Positions 1 to 12,479 are shown, counted from the stretch's first letter. The stretch: DNA of 64,000 nt from Gigantopelta aegis (GCF_016097555.1 NC_054706.1:44270265-44334264); one strand, 5' to 3'. Made by a program: numbers and translations. The notes: a model not told the origin generated them from the sequence alone.

Positions 1-607
1 TACTTGGTTTGCCACCGTGCCCGTCACAATTTTTTTTTTAAACCCAGCATTTTGTTATTTAGAAATGACACAAAATGTAACATGAAATAACACATCTAGC
101 TAAGTCAGTCTGCTTGTTGACACACGAAGTGACAGATCAGTTATACCTGGATGTAAAACAAAACGTGCTAAAATGTCCATAACAATAACGTTATTTACAG
201 CAGTTTAAGTTGACAACATTTATAAATATGTGCTTTGTGACTTAAACATCAAGTGATTTTATATATCATATTAACCAATATTTTTTTTTTCGACTCGACG
301 TTGTGGTCACAAACAAGCTTCTTTCTGAGAAGCTGGTCCTGAGAGGTGCAGGAAGGATGAAGTGGTCTTGTGTCGTGCCTGCATATTTGATGCATTCATT
401 TATTTTAACCCTCTAGTGCCCAAAAATTATCATATTCATTCAACTTATAGGTGTTAATGTACATTGAACATATATTTTCATAAATTTGTATATACTTTTA
501 ATAATCTAGCATATCTGCTACATTGGGCATATAAGGAAAATATATTATATGCTACATGTTATGAACCTTGTAAAATACATTATTATGGCATAATATATCT
601 GTATCAA
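1..607. other. MARF1 intron or downstream sequence, no feature
   Basis: AT-rich, no coding frame with recognisable similarity and no clear repeat apart from short T runs. Presumed to lie inside MARF1, between exon 11 and later exons. Confidence 0.4.
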
Positions 608-910
608 AGAAAGAAAGAAATGTTTTATTTAATGATGCACTCAACACATTTTATTTACAGTTATATGGCATCAAACATATGGTTAAGGACCACACAGATA
701 ATGAGAGGAAACCTGCTATCGCCACTTCAGGGGCTACTCTTTTCGATTAGCAGCAAGGGATCTTTTATATGCACCATCCCAGACAGGGTAGTACATACCA
801 CGGCCTTTGATATACCAGTCGTGGTGCACTGGCTGGAACGAGAAATAGCCCAATGGGCTCACCAACAGGGAAATTATCCTAGACCGACCGCGCATCGAGC
901 GAGCACTGTA
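608..910 (-). repeat. SINE, head 1 + tail A
   Basis: Minus-strand copy of the main SINE family. The 3' end (plus-strand left side) starts with (GAAA)n then the TTATTTAA/ACTCAACACATT tail. The body has the conserved ACCACGGCCTTTGATATACC block, and the head is cut off before its A box. Confidence 0.85.
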
Positions 911-1057
911 CAACAGAAAGTAAGCTGCCTTCATGCTCCTCTATTGAAGGAAACGTTTGCCCCGTACCCCTCCAACTTGCCTTGGTGCCCTATCTGTGTT
1001 TATTAAACCGAAGGCAACACTTGCTATGCCCCCCAAAAATTGAACTTCGACCCCTGG

Positions 1058-1246
1058 ACACTAGAGCACACTGATTTATTTTTCATCAGCTATTGGATGT
1101 CTAATTTTAACATATCGTCCAAGAGGAAACCTGCTACTTTTTCCATTAGTAGTAAAGGATCTTTTATATGCATCATCTGATAGGATAGCACATACCACAG
1201 CCTTTGATATACCAGTTGTGGTGCACTGGCTACAACGAAAAATAGG
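1058..1246 (-). repeat. SINE fragment, tail B
   Basis: Diverged partial copy with the CTAGAGCAC/GGCTATTGGATGTC tail and the GATATACCAGT body block; both ends are lost. Confidence 0.75.
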
Positions 1247-1577
1247 CATTTGTAAGTAAATCACTTTGTAATTAAAACATTAAATTTATTATGTCTTTGG
1301 GTGGATTTGACGATTGCTCTTACACAAATACTTAACGTATCTCTAAAGTCAACTTTAAAAAAAAGTCTACCTACCTACCGACAACAATAGTGTAATATAA
1401 AAGTATTGTTACAGGAACATGTCTATCAGCTACTTGACTTCCAACACTTTCTTTTATAAGATGTACTTCCTTCGAAATAATTACCAGATAACTTTTGTGA
1501 AGCACTACTTGAATTTGACCACATATTTTGGAACAGTACCTATAACTACTACAGTTAATACCCAAAACATGACAAAC

Positions 1578-1744
1578 CTGTTTCTTGTGGTACTGGGTTT
1601 TCCATCCACTGTATTTGTTTTATTCCACACCGTGACACAATGATCTGAGTTCCAGGAACACAGCTGATGAGATGTTCTAGCGGCACACCACCTTCCTTGA
1701 CCCCGACGAGAGAGTCAAACTCAGCAGCATAGCACGCAGGAAAA
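1578..1744 (-). CDS. MARF1: MARF1 exon 11: LOTUS-type region, last exon seen
   Basis: 167 nt, acceptor AATTCAG, donor GTTTGT, phase 1 out. The split codon restores Ser before FPACYAAEF. The exon then encodes EGGVPLEHLISCVPGTQII and GIKQIQWMENP, colinear with vertebrate GGVPLEHFITCVPGV and GIKVVKW. No later MARF1 exon is recognisable between 1 and 1577. Confidence 0.92.
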
Positions 1745-1822
1745 CTGAATTCAAGAATGTTTAATTATTTGGAATTCTATACAAACAAAATGGCCACCTC
1801 TGAATCTAGACAACTTTGTCTA

Positions 1823-1899
1823 TGCATGGGCGTACATAGGGATGGGTTCGAACATTTTGGAACCCCACTTTTCAAAATCCTATGTACGCTCATGCTATG
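1823..1899. repeat. Short foldback
   Basis: Arms GCATGGGCGTACATAGG (1823-1839) and CCTATGTACGCTCATGC (1883-1899) are inverted with one mismatch around a 43-nt loop. It is either a tiny MITE or a local palindrome, and lies in a MARF1 intron. Confidence 0.6.
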
Positions 1900-2215
1900 G
1901 TCATGCAGAGTTGGTTGAGGATGTTTTATCAGCACGTTTTTAATAAAAGATTTGACAAATATAAATGTTCACATTTCTAAATGTAAGCTTTTTGCAACAT
2001 ATACAAGAAAAAACACAAAGAAAACAAAAAAGAAACAACCCATAACAATGAATACTATTTTAAGCTATAGAAATCTATAATATCTGAGGCCAATTTCATG
2101 TTCACAAATCTGCCATTAACATTAAATGCAATTTCATAAACTGTTTCAAAGAAAGCATTTGATTTAAAATTAAGAAACATTGATGGGGACAAGGAAAACG
2201 ATCTTGAGTCCACAC

Positions 2216-2391
2216 CTCATCAGTGGCATCTGTCCAATGTGCGAGAGGAGCAGGGAGTGCACTTGAGTGGCAAACGTCTTCATCATGATCCTCACGTATG
2301 GCAGCATACACGAGTTCATTGCCTCTGCATAGAACACTGTGCCATCCACACAGTGTGTGGCACAAACGGGCTGGTCGAGAACTTCAGAGGC
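2216..2391 (-). CDS. MARF1: MARF1 exon 10: inter-LOTUS segment and start of next LOTUS-type region
   Basis: 176 nt, acceptor ATTTCAG, donor GTGTGG, phase 2 out. It encodes ASEVLDQPVCATHC, matching vertebrate EPVCRQHC, and KTFATQVHSLLLSHIGQMPL, matching [20 protein letters not shown]. The frame stays open past the donor to 2170, but homology stops at the donor. Confidence 0.9.
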
Positions 2392-2715
2392 CTGAAATAA
2401 CGGTGCCAGTGACTGAGTGAATGTACAGAACAAGACTTCACATACAAGACTTGTAGAAAGTCAAATTACCCTCATGTACAATATTCTGACCTGTCACATA
2501 AAAAGTGTTATATGTGACCGTGCACAAACAAAAAATACAGGTAGCATATTCAAATATTTTTATATACATGCCCCCCCGACCACCCCCAAAAAAATAACCC
2601 CAACAAAAACAAACCATGTAGAATATTCAGATATTTCACATTTAAAAATATGCGCTTTTCACACAAACGCCTATTATTATATTTGAAAGTTTTAAAATGA
2701 ATTGTATTATGTTAA

Positions 2716-3034
2716 CAGTGTTCGAGATTAAAAATTTGGGACAGTATCCCAGTTGGATACTAACATTTCAAAATCTGGTATCCCACCTGAGAATTTAGTA
2801 TCCCACTTAAATGAAATTCGTAAGTAACATCGTAACAAACTTGGATGACACTGTTACTCAACTTTACCAGTAAATGACTACTTTCATTGTTTCAGCAAAA
2901 ATAATAATGCAGGATTAAAAAAAACAAAAAAAACATATGGTATCCCGGTGGGATACTGGGTTATTGAAGTCTGGTATCCAAAATTAAATTCTGGTATCCC
3001 CGGGATATCGGGATACCATTAATTTCGAACACTG
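2716..3034. repeat. Foldback MITE with CAGTGTTCGA termini
   Basis: The termini CAGTGTTCGAGATTAA and TTAATTTCGAACACTG are inverted and flanked by the 5-bp duplication GTTAA. Both arms carry repeated GGTATCCC/GGGATACC phrases. It is hAT-like in its CAG terminus, but the target duplication is 5 bp rather than 8. Confidence 0.75.
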
Positions 3035-3186
3035 GTTAACACATACCAGCATGAAAAAAACTAAAACATCTGAAATCTTTTTTTTTTAACAAGGCATCAA
3101 AAATGCCGAAAATCCTCTCAGTTTCATGATCCTATTCCAATGTGAGATGTTTTATAAAAATAAGGTAAAAAATAAGTGACTAGAGT

Positions 3187-3490
3187 GATGTTAAGATCCT
3201 ATCGATTCAGGAATGATCAAAATTGTCTGACTACCTTAGTTCAGCACCAAAATTGTCTGACTACCTTAGTTCAGCACCAAAATTGTCTGACTACCTTAGT
3301 TCAGCACCAAAATTGTTATTCTATTTTCAGCAGGGTCCCACATTTTTTAAGAACTAGTAGAAATTTACTGGCCAGATATTTTATAATAAACACTGTCACA
3401 TTTATTGCCAATGGCTGGACTGGTCTCCTTAACTGTGGAATGAAAAGTTGGGTGCATTTCAAACTGAACTGCTACTTGTACTCTTGATCA
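3187..3490 (+). repeat. Diverged MITE copy with a 30-bp triplication
   Basis: It contains three head-to-tail copies of a 30-bp unit (CTGACTACCTTAGTTCAGC core, about 3222-3315). The rest resembles the inner MITE at 43383-43841 (shared CACATTTAT, AACTG and GTGCA(C/T)CTCGAACT-type blocks). Confidence 0.55.
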
Positions 3491-3680
3491 ATGTCAATGG
3501 AAAAATAAATCTTATATTTCCTGCCTACAACTTGCGAGGTCGACAAATAAAACATTTTAATATTCAAATAGTTCACTCGACTTAATCCATATTTTGTTAT
3601 GCTTATTTCATGAAACTTCACTAAAAACTATTTAGCACAAATCTTCAGTTTGAAAATAGTTTTAGGTTAAACAGACATAC

Positions 3681-3864
3681 ACCAACCTCCTGCATAGTTC
3701 CTTGCCAGGTAGTACCAAGCTCAAGATTGAACATTTCCTGTGGTGTAGGTGAGCGATAGGTTCCTGGGGACATGTACACCATACGGCCCGACCCTTCTTG
3801 GTCCCTTATGTCCAGAATGTCTCTCATTTTGTACAATTCAGAGACGCTGATTGTCTTGTGGTAT
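3681..3864 (-). CDS. MARF1: MARF1 exon 9: first LOTUS-type domain
   Basis: 184 nt, acceptor TTCTCAG. It encodes YHKTISVSELYKMRDILDI then DQEGSGRMVYM, the wing of the LOTUS fold, and a variable tail ending TMQEVG. The donor GTATGT was preferred over GTTGGT six bases upstream because it is the stronger site; both keep the frame, so two residues are uncertain. Confidence 0.92.
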
Positions 3865-3889
3865 CTGAGAATTAAAAACAATAAAAAAG

Positions 3890-5160
3890 ATAAGAAATTT
3901 GGGGATCAGCCCCGAGTAAATTCATGAAAAATGGTAGCTCTACGCCACTGAACTTCATTTACAAAACAAAACATAATTGAAGACTTCCAGAATCACTTCT
4001 GAAAGGGTCATTGGGATAGATTGTGCATCATTGGAGGATGTTACTTTGACAGGAACAACACATAATGTTTAAGTATCAGAGCTCACCGATCAATTTTTTT
4101 AACCAATTTATTGCTCTCCAGACAAAATTCACATGCTAATGGAAGCTAAAAATTATTCTTTACAACAGTCTCAGGGGAATGATGCATGTATATTGTTTCA
4201 AACAAATGCCATTAGAACTTTGTATTACACCTAGCACATGCATAAATTAACTGCCACCATTTTAACCATTAGGTGATCATCATTAGGCTTAAAATAATCA
4301 CTGATCGTTGGATATATGTGCATCTTATTTCCACTAATCACTAGCTTAGTTAGACCTGATACTGTTGTAGACTAGTCACTTCACAAGCAGGCCATAAGAA
4401 TTGTTATGACACATACTATCAAAGTGGCATATTGTATGAAGTATGTCAAATTTGTTAATTATGTACTTAAATTACATCTACCTGCAGATTCATCTGACAA
4501 TCATGCCACAGTAATGTTTTTAATATTTACCCGAATTAAAGATTTAAACAAGTTAAAGACTTGCTTTAATTGCTTAAGTGCATATACATGGCTTGCTCTG
4601 GGTGATGCAAAAATGCAAAACCTATAGCTATTTTCCAACAAAACATCAATTATTAAAAACAAAAATTAGTAAAATTAAATAAAATTCACAAAATTCTTAA
4701 AATTTGCAATTTATATAAGCAAATTTGTTGACAGGCAGAGCTAGCCCTAAAATTTATATTACCCATATGGGCTGGGAGACGCAGATGAATATATTTTCTA
4801 TCTTTCTATAGAAGATTGAAGCTATATTTCCCCACTGATGTCATGACGTTAGTTTGGTAATGTCATCGGTTTCCTCGACTGTCAAGTCTCTCATTGATGA
4901 GATTTTACAAACAGTGAATGTTTAGATAAATAAAATATCTTTGTAGTTCATTCACTTCCCACTAGAAACATCAGTTAATTATGAATGACCTCTCTTGCTT
5001 ACATTTTATTTGTGTACCTAAAGATAGCTTTTGACTTGACGTAACTGCTTTTCTTTCATGATGTCATCAGTTTCCTCAGACTTTCTCGTCTTGTATATTA
5101 TATAGTTTGTGTCATGTAAGAAGTTTAAAGTTTAAGTTTCTAAACTATTTACTCTATGGG
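3890..5160. other. MARF1 intron 8, unremarkable AT-rich sequence
   Basis: No coding frame or recognisable repeat seen. Confidence 0.5.
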
Positions 5161-5167
5161 TAGTAAA

Positions 5168-5310
5168 TACAATAACCCACTCGATACTCTGAATTACGGA
5201 TTATTCGTCCCTCATGAAATTAATGTCAGTAACTCGCTAAAGCTCGTGACCGACATTATTTCACTCGGGACATAATTTGTAATTCCTCGTAACTCGTAAG
5301 TTATTGTCTA
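5168..5310. repeat. Imperfect long hairpin beside the exon 8 donor
   Basis: The left arm starts ACAATAACCCACTCGATAC and the right arm ends TAACTCGTAAGTTATTGT. The two arms, about 68 bp each, pair with interruptions around the centre near 5240. It looks like a foldback element in the intron just 3' of exon 8. Confidence 0.65.
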
Positions 5311-5322
5311 TATATTTCCTAC

Positions 5323-5403
5323 CTTTTATCAAATAATTCAATAAATTTGAACAATGGTAGAACATTCCCTTTAGCTTCAGATAATAAAGCTATGGCTTCA
5401 GCT
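5323..5403 (-). CDS. MARF1: MARF1 exon 8: start of first LOTUS-type domain
   Basis: 81 nt, acceptor CTTTCAG, donor GTAGGA, phase 1 in and 2 out. It encodes AEAIALLSEAKGNVLPLFKF then IELFDKR, matching the vertebrate AETMSILQDA and LPLFKFTDIYEKK. This is the first helix pair of the LOTUS/OST-HTH fold. The exon lies 13 nt from a long imperfect hairpin in the following intron. Confidence 0.92.
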
Positions 5404-6096
5404 CTGAAAGAAAACAAAAAACCCATCAACAAGAACTCCACGGAATTAAATGTCTTGTCTACCATATATTTATTTGGTGTCACTGATAGTTGCATTCATA
5501 AGATTTATTATCAATGTAATTTGTTTTTTTAATTCTATTAAAAAATTAATTTAATTTTTAATTCTTTTCACTTAACCTAATGAACATCCAAAGCTGCATC
5601 TAAAAAACAAGTTTTATTGACCTAGGACAGTGAGAAACGGATTTAAACACAAAAATTAATACAAAAGTTGATGCCGTCAGAAAAGTAATACCCATCTCTT
5701 CTTTTTACTTTATAAAAACAAGACAATACAATTGCAATGAAAATGGTTAATTAAACTTTTCCAACCTAAATTCGTTATATATGGTCATCAGACATGCATA
5801 AAACAATCGGCACTTGCTGGTAGCCTCTTAGTATTAAAGAAAATATTTTTTTTATACTTTATAAGAACGTAAGAAAACCTATTTATTGCCAAATTAGCCA
5901 ACAATATGGTAGTCTTTCTCAAAATTCTATATATAACATAACAGTCTCAATATTTAAAAACCTTATGGACTGTACTAATGATTAAAAACACTTTTCAGTC
6001 CAATTAACAAAACCGATAACTGACTTTGGCTGCAGTGGTAAAACCATGATTTGATGACTTAGAAAAAACAATTTATTAAATTAAAGGAACAAGAAC

Positions 6097-6275
6097 CGGA
6101 TGTTTGCTGCAGCAGTCAAGCTGTCGTCGTTTTTCAGAGTGACCTGGATCCGTTTATATCCAATCTTCTTGCGGTGGAACTGGGAGATGGCAAACCTGGC
6201 CTCCTCAACACTGGGCACCTTGACCATGCCAATACTCGTGTTGTCCAACTGAGTCTTTATGTGCACGTTAAGAAC
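6097..6275 (-). CDS. MARF1: MARF1 exon 7: second RRM
   Basis: 179 nt, acceptor AACTTAG. It encodes VLNVHIKTQLDNTSIGMVKV, then EEARFAISQFHRKKIGYK and IQVTL: the body of RRM2, colinear with the vertebrate QLKAVVQM and HRYKIGSKKILVSL strands. The donor used here is GTTCTT, weak for an animal gene. It is chosen because it gives phase 2 and joins directly to the next exon in frame. Confidence 0.87.
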
Positions 6276-6387
6276 CTAAGTTCATATCCAAAACAAAAAC
6301 GTTATTATTCATGGAATATGTCCAGCTGAAATTTTAATAATATAATTGGTCTTGACCAACTTATGCACAAATACAATTCAGGCCTTG

Positions 6388-6712
6388 ACCTCAACCTTTT
6401 TCAGTGGTAGCCCGTCAGGCTACCAGGTTATAAAATCTGGTAGCCCTCAGTAAAAAATTGGTAGTCCCGTAATTTTAATAAATTAAAAAAAAAAAAGATA
6501 AAAAAAAAAAAATCATTTACTTTTATCTAAACATGGTTTAAGTGAGGGTTTTAGGTGTTTCAGCATTTTGTTGATTGCAGAGTAACTGAAAATGCAAAAA
6601 AAATTAAAATCTAGTAGCCTGGTGGACTACTGGGTTTAGATATCTGGTAGCCCCGAGCCACAACTGGGTAGCCAAAGCAACCCAGGCTACCACTAAGGTC
6701 GAGCTCTGCAAT
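6388..6712. repeat. Foldback MITE with internal GGTAGCC phrases
   Basis: The inverted ends share AGTGGTAGCC and a GACCT(C/T)-type outer block. Both arms repeat GGTAGCC/GGCTACC, with an A-rich centre at 6480-6510. Same architecture as the elements at 2716 and 43075. Confidence 0.65.
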
Positions 6713-7330
6713 TAGTGAGAACATACATTACTATATGAGAATATATTGTGAAGTCTTACGTAAACAAAGTTGGTTCATATGATTTTACCTAGGTAACCAA
6801 TTATTTGATTACCTGAATTGTATTTGCATAACCAGTGAGTAACCCAATTGTAACATCTGCAAATGTTCTGTACTACATCAATATTTCAAATGTAAATTTC
6901 AAACAAAGCGATTTTGCAAAGTAATTTTTCAAATGTCCAAATTGTCTACAATACAAAATATTATAAAATGGTTTGCAACTTATTTAAAAAACAGATTCAC
7001 CATGTAGCCTATTGGTGATTGTCATGAATTTAACTTTGCATAACCTACACACTAACAGGACAATTTACATGAAATAAAGTGCTATGATGCTGTCTTTACC
7101 GGGATGGATCCTACAAATTTGTAAAAAACAAACAAAAAAACACATTCAATATTGTTTGTCTTTACATAAACTTGACAAATCTAAACTCGAGCAGATTTCA
7201 TATTGCTTCATCTGGACAATAAAAATAATAGTCATTTTCCAAGATAATTTGATTATAGATATAACCGGATATCATATTGCTAAAAACCGATCAACTTTCA
7301 ATAATAATTGATAGGAACACCACTAAGTAA

Positions 7331-7374
<44 letters not shown>
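7331..7374. repeat. Poly(A) run, about 44 nt
   Basis: Uninterrupted A run in the intron between MARF1 exons 6 and 7. No retroelement body is recognisable directly upstream. Confidence 0.9.
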
Positions 7375-7377
<3 letters not shown>

Positions 7378-7601
7378 AAATTGCAGATTAACGCAGCTAA
7401 CGAATGACAAAATTAATGGGGCAAAGATATAATTATTGGTTCTCCATGTTAAGTCCTATATAGCAAAAAGCAAGTGTGGAATATTACTAAAAGAAATGTG
7501 TGCCAAATATATGTACTGTACATATCCGAACCATTACACAAAGTTTTATGTTACTAAAGCAGCTAATGGTACACTCATGCATATCCATGGCTTTAACTTA
7601 C

Positions 7602-8815
7602 CTTCACATGTGGATGAAAAGTAGTAAAGAGGATCTTTCGCCACTCTTTGGGGCTGATATTGTAGTCGAGATTGGAAACAACCAGTTCCACAGAACGTGT
7701 TGCGGGTAGAGATCCATCCGAATACCCTCCTTCGTCAGAAAATGTTGGTGACGGGGACGTGCTCTTTGATATGGGCTGAAATGAGGTATTCAGCAGATGG
7801 CTGGCTGGTTGGCTGAATGACGCTTCGATGTGTTGGAAACTACAGTTGTGGTAGCTATTCTTCAGTTCTGTGTACGATCTGTAGTTGCTGTTGTAGTAGA
7901 ACGACCCTGAACGGTGATGGTCATGGTTTCGGTTTTGATTATCTTTAATGAATGGATATAAGTCCCGGTGGTTGTTGTTGTTGAAGTTATTCAGCTCTGC
8001 AACAGGGCTGTTTGAAGCACTTCTGAAGGTCAATCCACCTCGATGCCTCGATTCAAACAGGTAGGGTGAAGGAGTGTTGTTTCTGTGGCCAAATGGCTCA
8101 CTGTTTGGCCGTGAACTGGTGCATGATGAAGATCCACTGTTGAACCGTAGCCTCACGTAGTTGTTTTCATCTGCTAAACATGCACTATTCGGTCTGCGAC
8201 ATCTAGAACTGGATGTCTCGTCATCTTCTGAGTTGAGTTGTCTTTCCTGGTACAACTGCTGCTGCAGCATTAACATTTCTCGAGTTTGTTTCCTTGGCAA
8301 CGATGACGACGACACCATTTCTGAATCAATCTCAATCATCCTTGCAGTATTTGACACCACAAATGAATGATTATGCGAATCACAAAAGGTTTTGTTTTTC
8401 TGAACATTTTCCTGGTTATTTGTGAATTCAAGTTTTTTGCCTCGGTTTGCTTGCATTAGTGTTACTTTGTTATTACCATTTGCTGGGGCACTTTTCCCAG
8501 GAGAATCTGCCCTGGTTTGTCCCTTGGTAGCAGAGTCTGAGTGATGGCCACTGCAATTGCTTGGTGCAGTCACACGTAATGCTGGAGATGTCGATGTGCC
8601 CCGGACAATCCACTTGCTTGGTGTCTGTGGTTTCTTGAACACTGTTTCGGTGTCGGACACGTTGCCACCTTCAAACACTGGCGCACTTGAACAGCCACGG
8701 TAAGGCCGATTACAGACATTGTCAACACGGGCTTTCTTAGATGGGCTACTTGGATTTTTTCCTTTTAGTTCCTTGAAGCTATCACATTTGGTTAAAGTAG
8801 ATTTTCTCGCTTTAC
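7602..8815 (-). CDS. MARF1: MARF1 exon 6: disordered linker and start of RRM2
   Basis: 1,214 nt, acceptor TTCTGCAG, donor GTAAGT, residues about 246-650. Most of it is low-complexity Ser/Asn/Arg-rich linker with SPSKKAR-type basic patches and many Ser-Pro sites, poorly conserved as in other MARF1 proteins. The last 30 residues, from VELVVSNLDYNISPKEW, form the first strand and helix of the second RRM and fix the frame. The frame also runs 19 codons upstream of the acceptor to an ATG at 8834; that part is intronic. Confidence 0.92.
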
Positions 8816-9412
8816 CTGCAGAATAAACTGACATCTGTTAACTGAAGAATTAAGGACTTTCCTCACGCATTAATAAATTTAATATAAATTTAGTGTAAGT
8901 ACTTTTTTCACATTAAGATACATATATGCCTTGAGATTCTAGACTTACACAATATTTACATTGGAAACTAGACTGCATAATCAATCAACTAAACATTTAG
9001 CCATTTTGTGGATAGGTGCTTTCTATTTTGACAGAATAAACCACATCTGTATTGTACATGTTCAGATTTTTCTTTACTTTGGAATATACATGAATATTTT
9101 TTAAACTTTTGAAAATAATATGGCATATAAGTGGGCTGTACATTTTTGACAGTTTTACATCATTTTGGTATTTTAACACTCATTAAGATTATATGACCAG
9201 AACCAGGTTAGTAAAGAAATATATATTTTTAAAAAGCTTACTGAATGGGGAGCAAAATGAAATGTTGACAATTTAACGAGTTATTAGTCTTCAGCCAGTT
9301 TGTATTCAACAGTATATATACTGATGAAAGATTTGGGGTAACATATCTTTCCTCAGCAACCAACTGAAACAATGATTATAACTGGAAAAATCCATGGTTC
9401 AACAGAGGGAAG

Positions 9413-9697
9413 GAGGAGGAAATATTTTATTTAAAGATGCACTCAACATTTTATTTACGGTTATATGGCGTCAGACATGGTTAAGGACCACAAAGATATT
9501 GAGAGGAAACCCGCCGTCACTTCATGGGCTACTCTTTTCGATTAGCAGCAAGAGATCTTTTATATGCACCATCCCACAGACAGGGTAGTACATATCATGG
9601 CCTTTGGTATACCAGTCGTGGTGCACTGGCTGGAACGAGAAATAGCCCAATGGGGATCAAGCGGGCGCTTTACCACTGGGCTACGTCCCGCCCGGTT
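9413..9697 (-). repeat. SINE, head 1 + tail A
   Basis: Near full-length minus-strand copy. The head at the right end reads CTTTACCACTGGGCTACGTC on the plus strand, the complement of the pol III A-box region. The B-box region is partly deleted. Confidence 0.88.
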
Positions 9698-9880
9698 CCA
9701 TAGATGGAATCTATAATAAGCCCCACTGCATACCACAATTTTCATGAAAATAATGCAATGAATTCAGAAGATTTTTCTGGGAATATAGTTAGTGTATGTC
9801 GCAGGAGCTTGTCAGATGTTAATAAAACCATGTTTGATCAACTAGCTTGTGTTTGTACATGCCTGGTGTATTTTCTTTAC

Positions 9881-9954
9881 TATTTACATCTGTAGACAGC
9901 TCAACAGAGATCTTGTTTCCATAAACATCTTCTCCGTCCATTCTTTTTCTTGCC
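9881..9954 (-). CDS. MARF1: MARF1 exon 5: end of first RRM
   Basis: 74 nt, acceptor CCTACAG, donor A then GTAAAG, phase 1. It encodes ARKRMDGEDVYGNKISVELS, the RRM1 C-terminal helix and strand, colinear with the vertebrate RMENEDVFGNRI segment. The intron before it is 7.6 kb and loaded with repeats. Confidence 0.93.
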
Positions 9955-10166
9955 CTGTAGGAAATGTTAAAAAAAGTTATTGTCCATTTCAATTTAGATA
10001 TATATGGTTTGTTCATTTCTGAGTGTAAATATTAGCCCATACACATTACTTTATAAAATAATTTACAATATACAAGCATGTAGTCTTAATAGTCCATGTC
10101 TGGTTGACATATCTTAGCATTTTATTTCCGCATTTCAGCCGATCTGTCCAGAAAGCTCATCCCATT

Positions 10167-10330
10167 TCAGGGGCACAGAAATAAAAAATATTTCACTAGC
10201 CCGCTGGATAAGCAACTAAAATGTACTAGCCCGCCAGAATTTCTACTAGTCCACCAGCCTAAAAAACAATATGTTTAATATTATAATATACACCAGACCA
10301 TGCCCTTTTACGGTGCGCGGGTGCGATTGC
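10167..10330 (+). repeat. MITE end with internal CTAGCCCGC phrases
   Basis: Begins CAGGGGCACAGAAATAAAA and repeats ACTAGCCCGCC three times. The copy at 26455-26596 carries the complementary end, so the two are opposite ends of one family. Confidence 0.55.
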
Positions 10331-11578
10331 ACTCGTACAGACATCTTCGAAGACGTACCAATCCGATCAAAACTTCTTTGCCTATTTAATTTATTATTAA
10401 TTAGAAACAGTTCACTTTTGTAAAGTAATAGATCACAATGTCTGATAAGGATAACTCATGTATACTGTTCATATAGTTATAACAAAAAGAGAAAAGGGAT
10501 TGAATTAAATATAGTGGCTTCTGTAGCCTACACAAATGAACTTGTTACGGAAATCAGCAAAGTCGGTAAAATTGTTTTTAATTAGTTCATGACTTAACCT
10601 ACAAAGGTTACGTGAGGTCCTGAAAATGGCAATAGTGTAATGTTATACTTGCTTTAAAAAACAAGAAAGAAATGAAATTTAGACGGAATAATAAAAAGGA
10701 ATAATGATAATAGGTATGTAAAAATAAGCCAAGTTATTTTTTTTACGTCTATTATTTTTCTTTTTTAAATTTTATCTTTAAAAAAGATATGAAATAAAAC
10801 TTTCATTTAAATATTTGTATTTCAGCCAGAGGTTAATGAATGTGCATATGTTATTTATATATGTATATATGTAGTAACAGTAATCAATGATCATTGCCAA
10901 CTATTTAATTTTTGTTTGTTAGAAAGTCACAGACGATGTGACTGGAACATGATTTGATGCACCATATAGCATATTGACCATTCAGAGCTATCGAGGTCAG
11001 ATTATTTTTACTTTTGGAATTCTGCATGCACACACTGGTCTACTTGACAACTTATTATGCAGTGACGATGGGGGTGGTGGGGGGGGGGGGGTATTAACTT
11101 TTTTATGGCATTCCACGTTTGGAATAAAATCCTTTGTAATGACAGATTTTGTCAGAGTTTGTATATTTTTTATCAGCAACATTGGGGCCGTTCTAGATCA
11201 ATGACGTAATGTTGTCAGAGCCGTTCGTAACTTGTAGCAGTACGTCAAATGACGTGTTACAAAATGTTGAAGGGAGACTGGTTGCGTAACTGTAGAATTA
11301 AAAATGCCACGCTAATGTCAATGTTCCAAACAACACTATCAATTGAAGTAATTGTAGGCCTACGTGTCACGAGTTATTTAAAAAAATGTTTTAATAATAT
11401 GAGTCGGTAGTGCACACCTGAGATGCTTGGGTTATAGTTCATGAACCACGCATATACCTCCTCGTAACCAGTGGGTTTTTCCCATCCTAACTATCCTAAT
11501 CATGTTCGTTGTACATAATAAATTTAAGACAAGTTGATTCCTATATACATGTATGTTTAGCAGCACGTTCATCAAAAC

Positions 11579-11591
11579 CATCTAACACTGA

Positions 11592-11660
<69 letters not shown>
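11579..11660. repeat. (TA)n microsatellite
   Basis: About 29 TA units in MARF1 intron 4. The local Ile-Tyr reading frame is an artefact. Confidence 0.95.
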
Positions 11661-11661
<1 letters not shown>

Positions 11662-12479
11662 ACATCAAATTATCTGAATAGTACATTTTATAATTAAAAA
11701 ATCAAATTGTCTGCATCAGTGTAAATACATGTTATAATTATATTTCTATAGTACTACTCCTGAAACTTTTTAATCAATTATAACTCCATTTCTGAAAGTC
11801 AAAAGGAGTCAGACTACACTAATGAACCAAACATAAAATTAGAAGAAAACATTGGTTTGATTAATTAATTTTTGCAATATATGTCTCTGCATTTACATGT
11901 ATCAATTACTTCATAAATTAATAATGCTTGGTTTTCACTCACCTTAGCATTTTGATGAGTGCGATTTTTCACTCGCCTAAGCGTTTTGAGGTGTTATTTT
12001 TCACTCTCCTTTGTTTTTCAAAAGCCAAGGACTGATACACTGTCTTCACATCAAATGATATTTATATTTTAAAATATTTGAATAAAGACAGCTTTTCAGT
12101 GTTCTTTCATATAGAGTTACAAAATACACATTTCATAAAATAACAATATTGTCAGTCAGAAAAAGACAGATTGCTTGTCGGACTGATAGTTGGATTTTTT
12201 AACTTGTTTTGTGTGAATATTTACTCGCATTTGGCGAGCACTTTCTGCACCACTGCCTTTGACCACATATGGAGGAGCACCTAAGTCCAGCATTCGATAG
12301 AGATTCATTCCAAATTGGCTTTGTCCTCACCGACGCCGAGGCATAATGTCCATCCTGGTATCTCCAAATTCAACAATTAGATGACCATTATTCATTATTA
12401 AGTCTAATGTGCACAATATTTATGTGCATGACTAACAGTAAAGTTAGTCAAAATGTCTAATTTTTCAAAGGCAAAATAT

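Noticed and set aside
464-1006. 180-residue plus-strand frame
   Set aside because: Most of it is an inverted SINE; no initiator ATG context or similarity.
1371-1565. Frame with ISKEVHLIKESVGSQVADRH considered as the next MARF1 exon
   Set aside because: Does not align with the expected LOTUS sequence and phase 1 continuation could not be shown; left unassigned.
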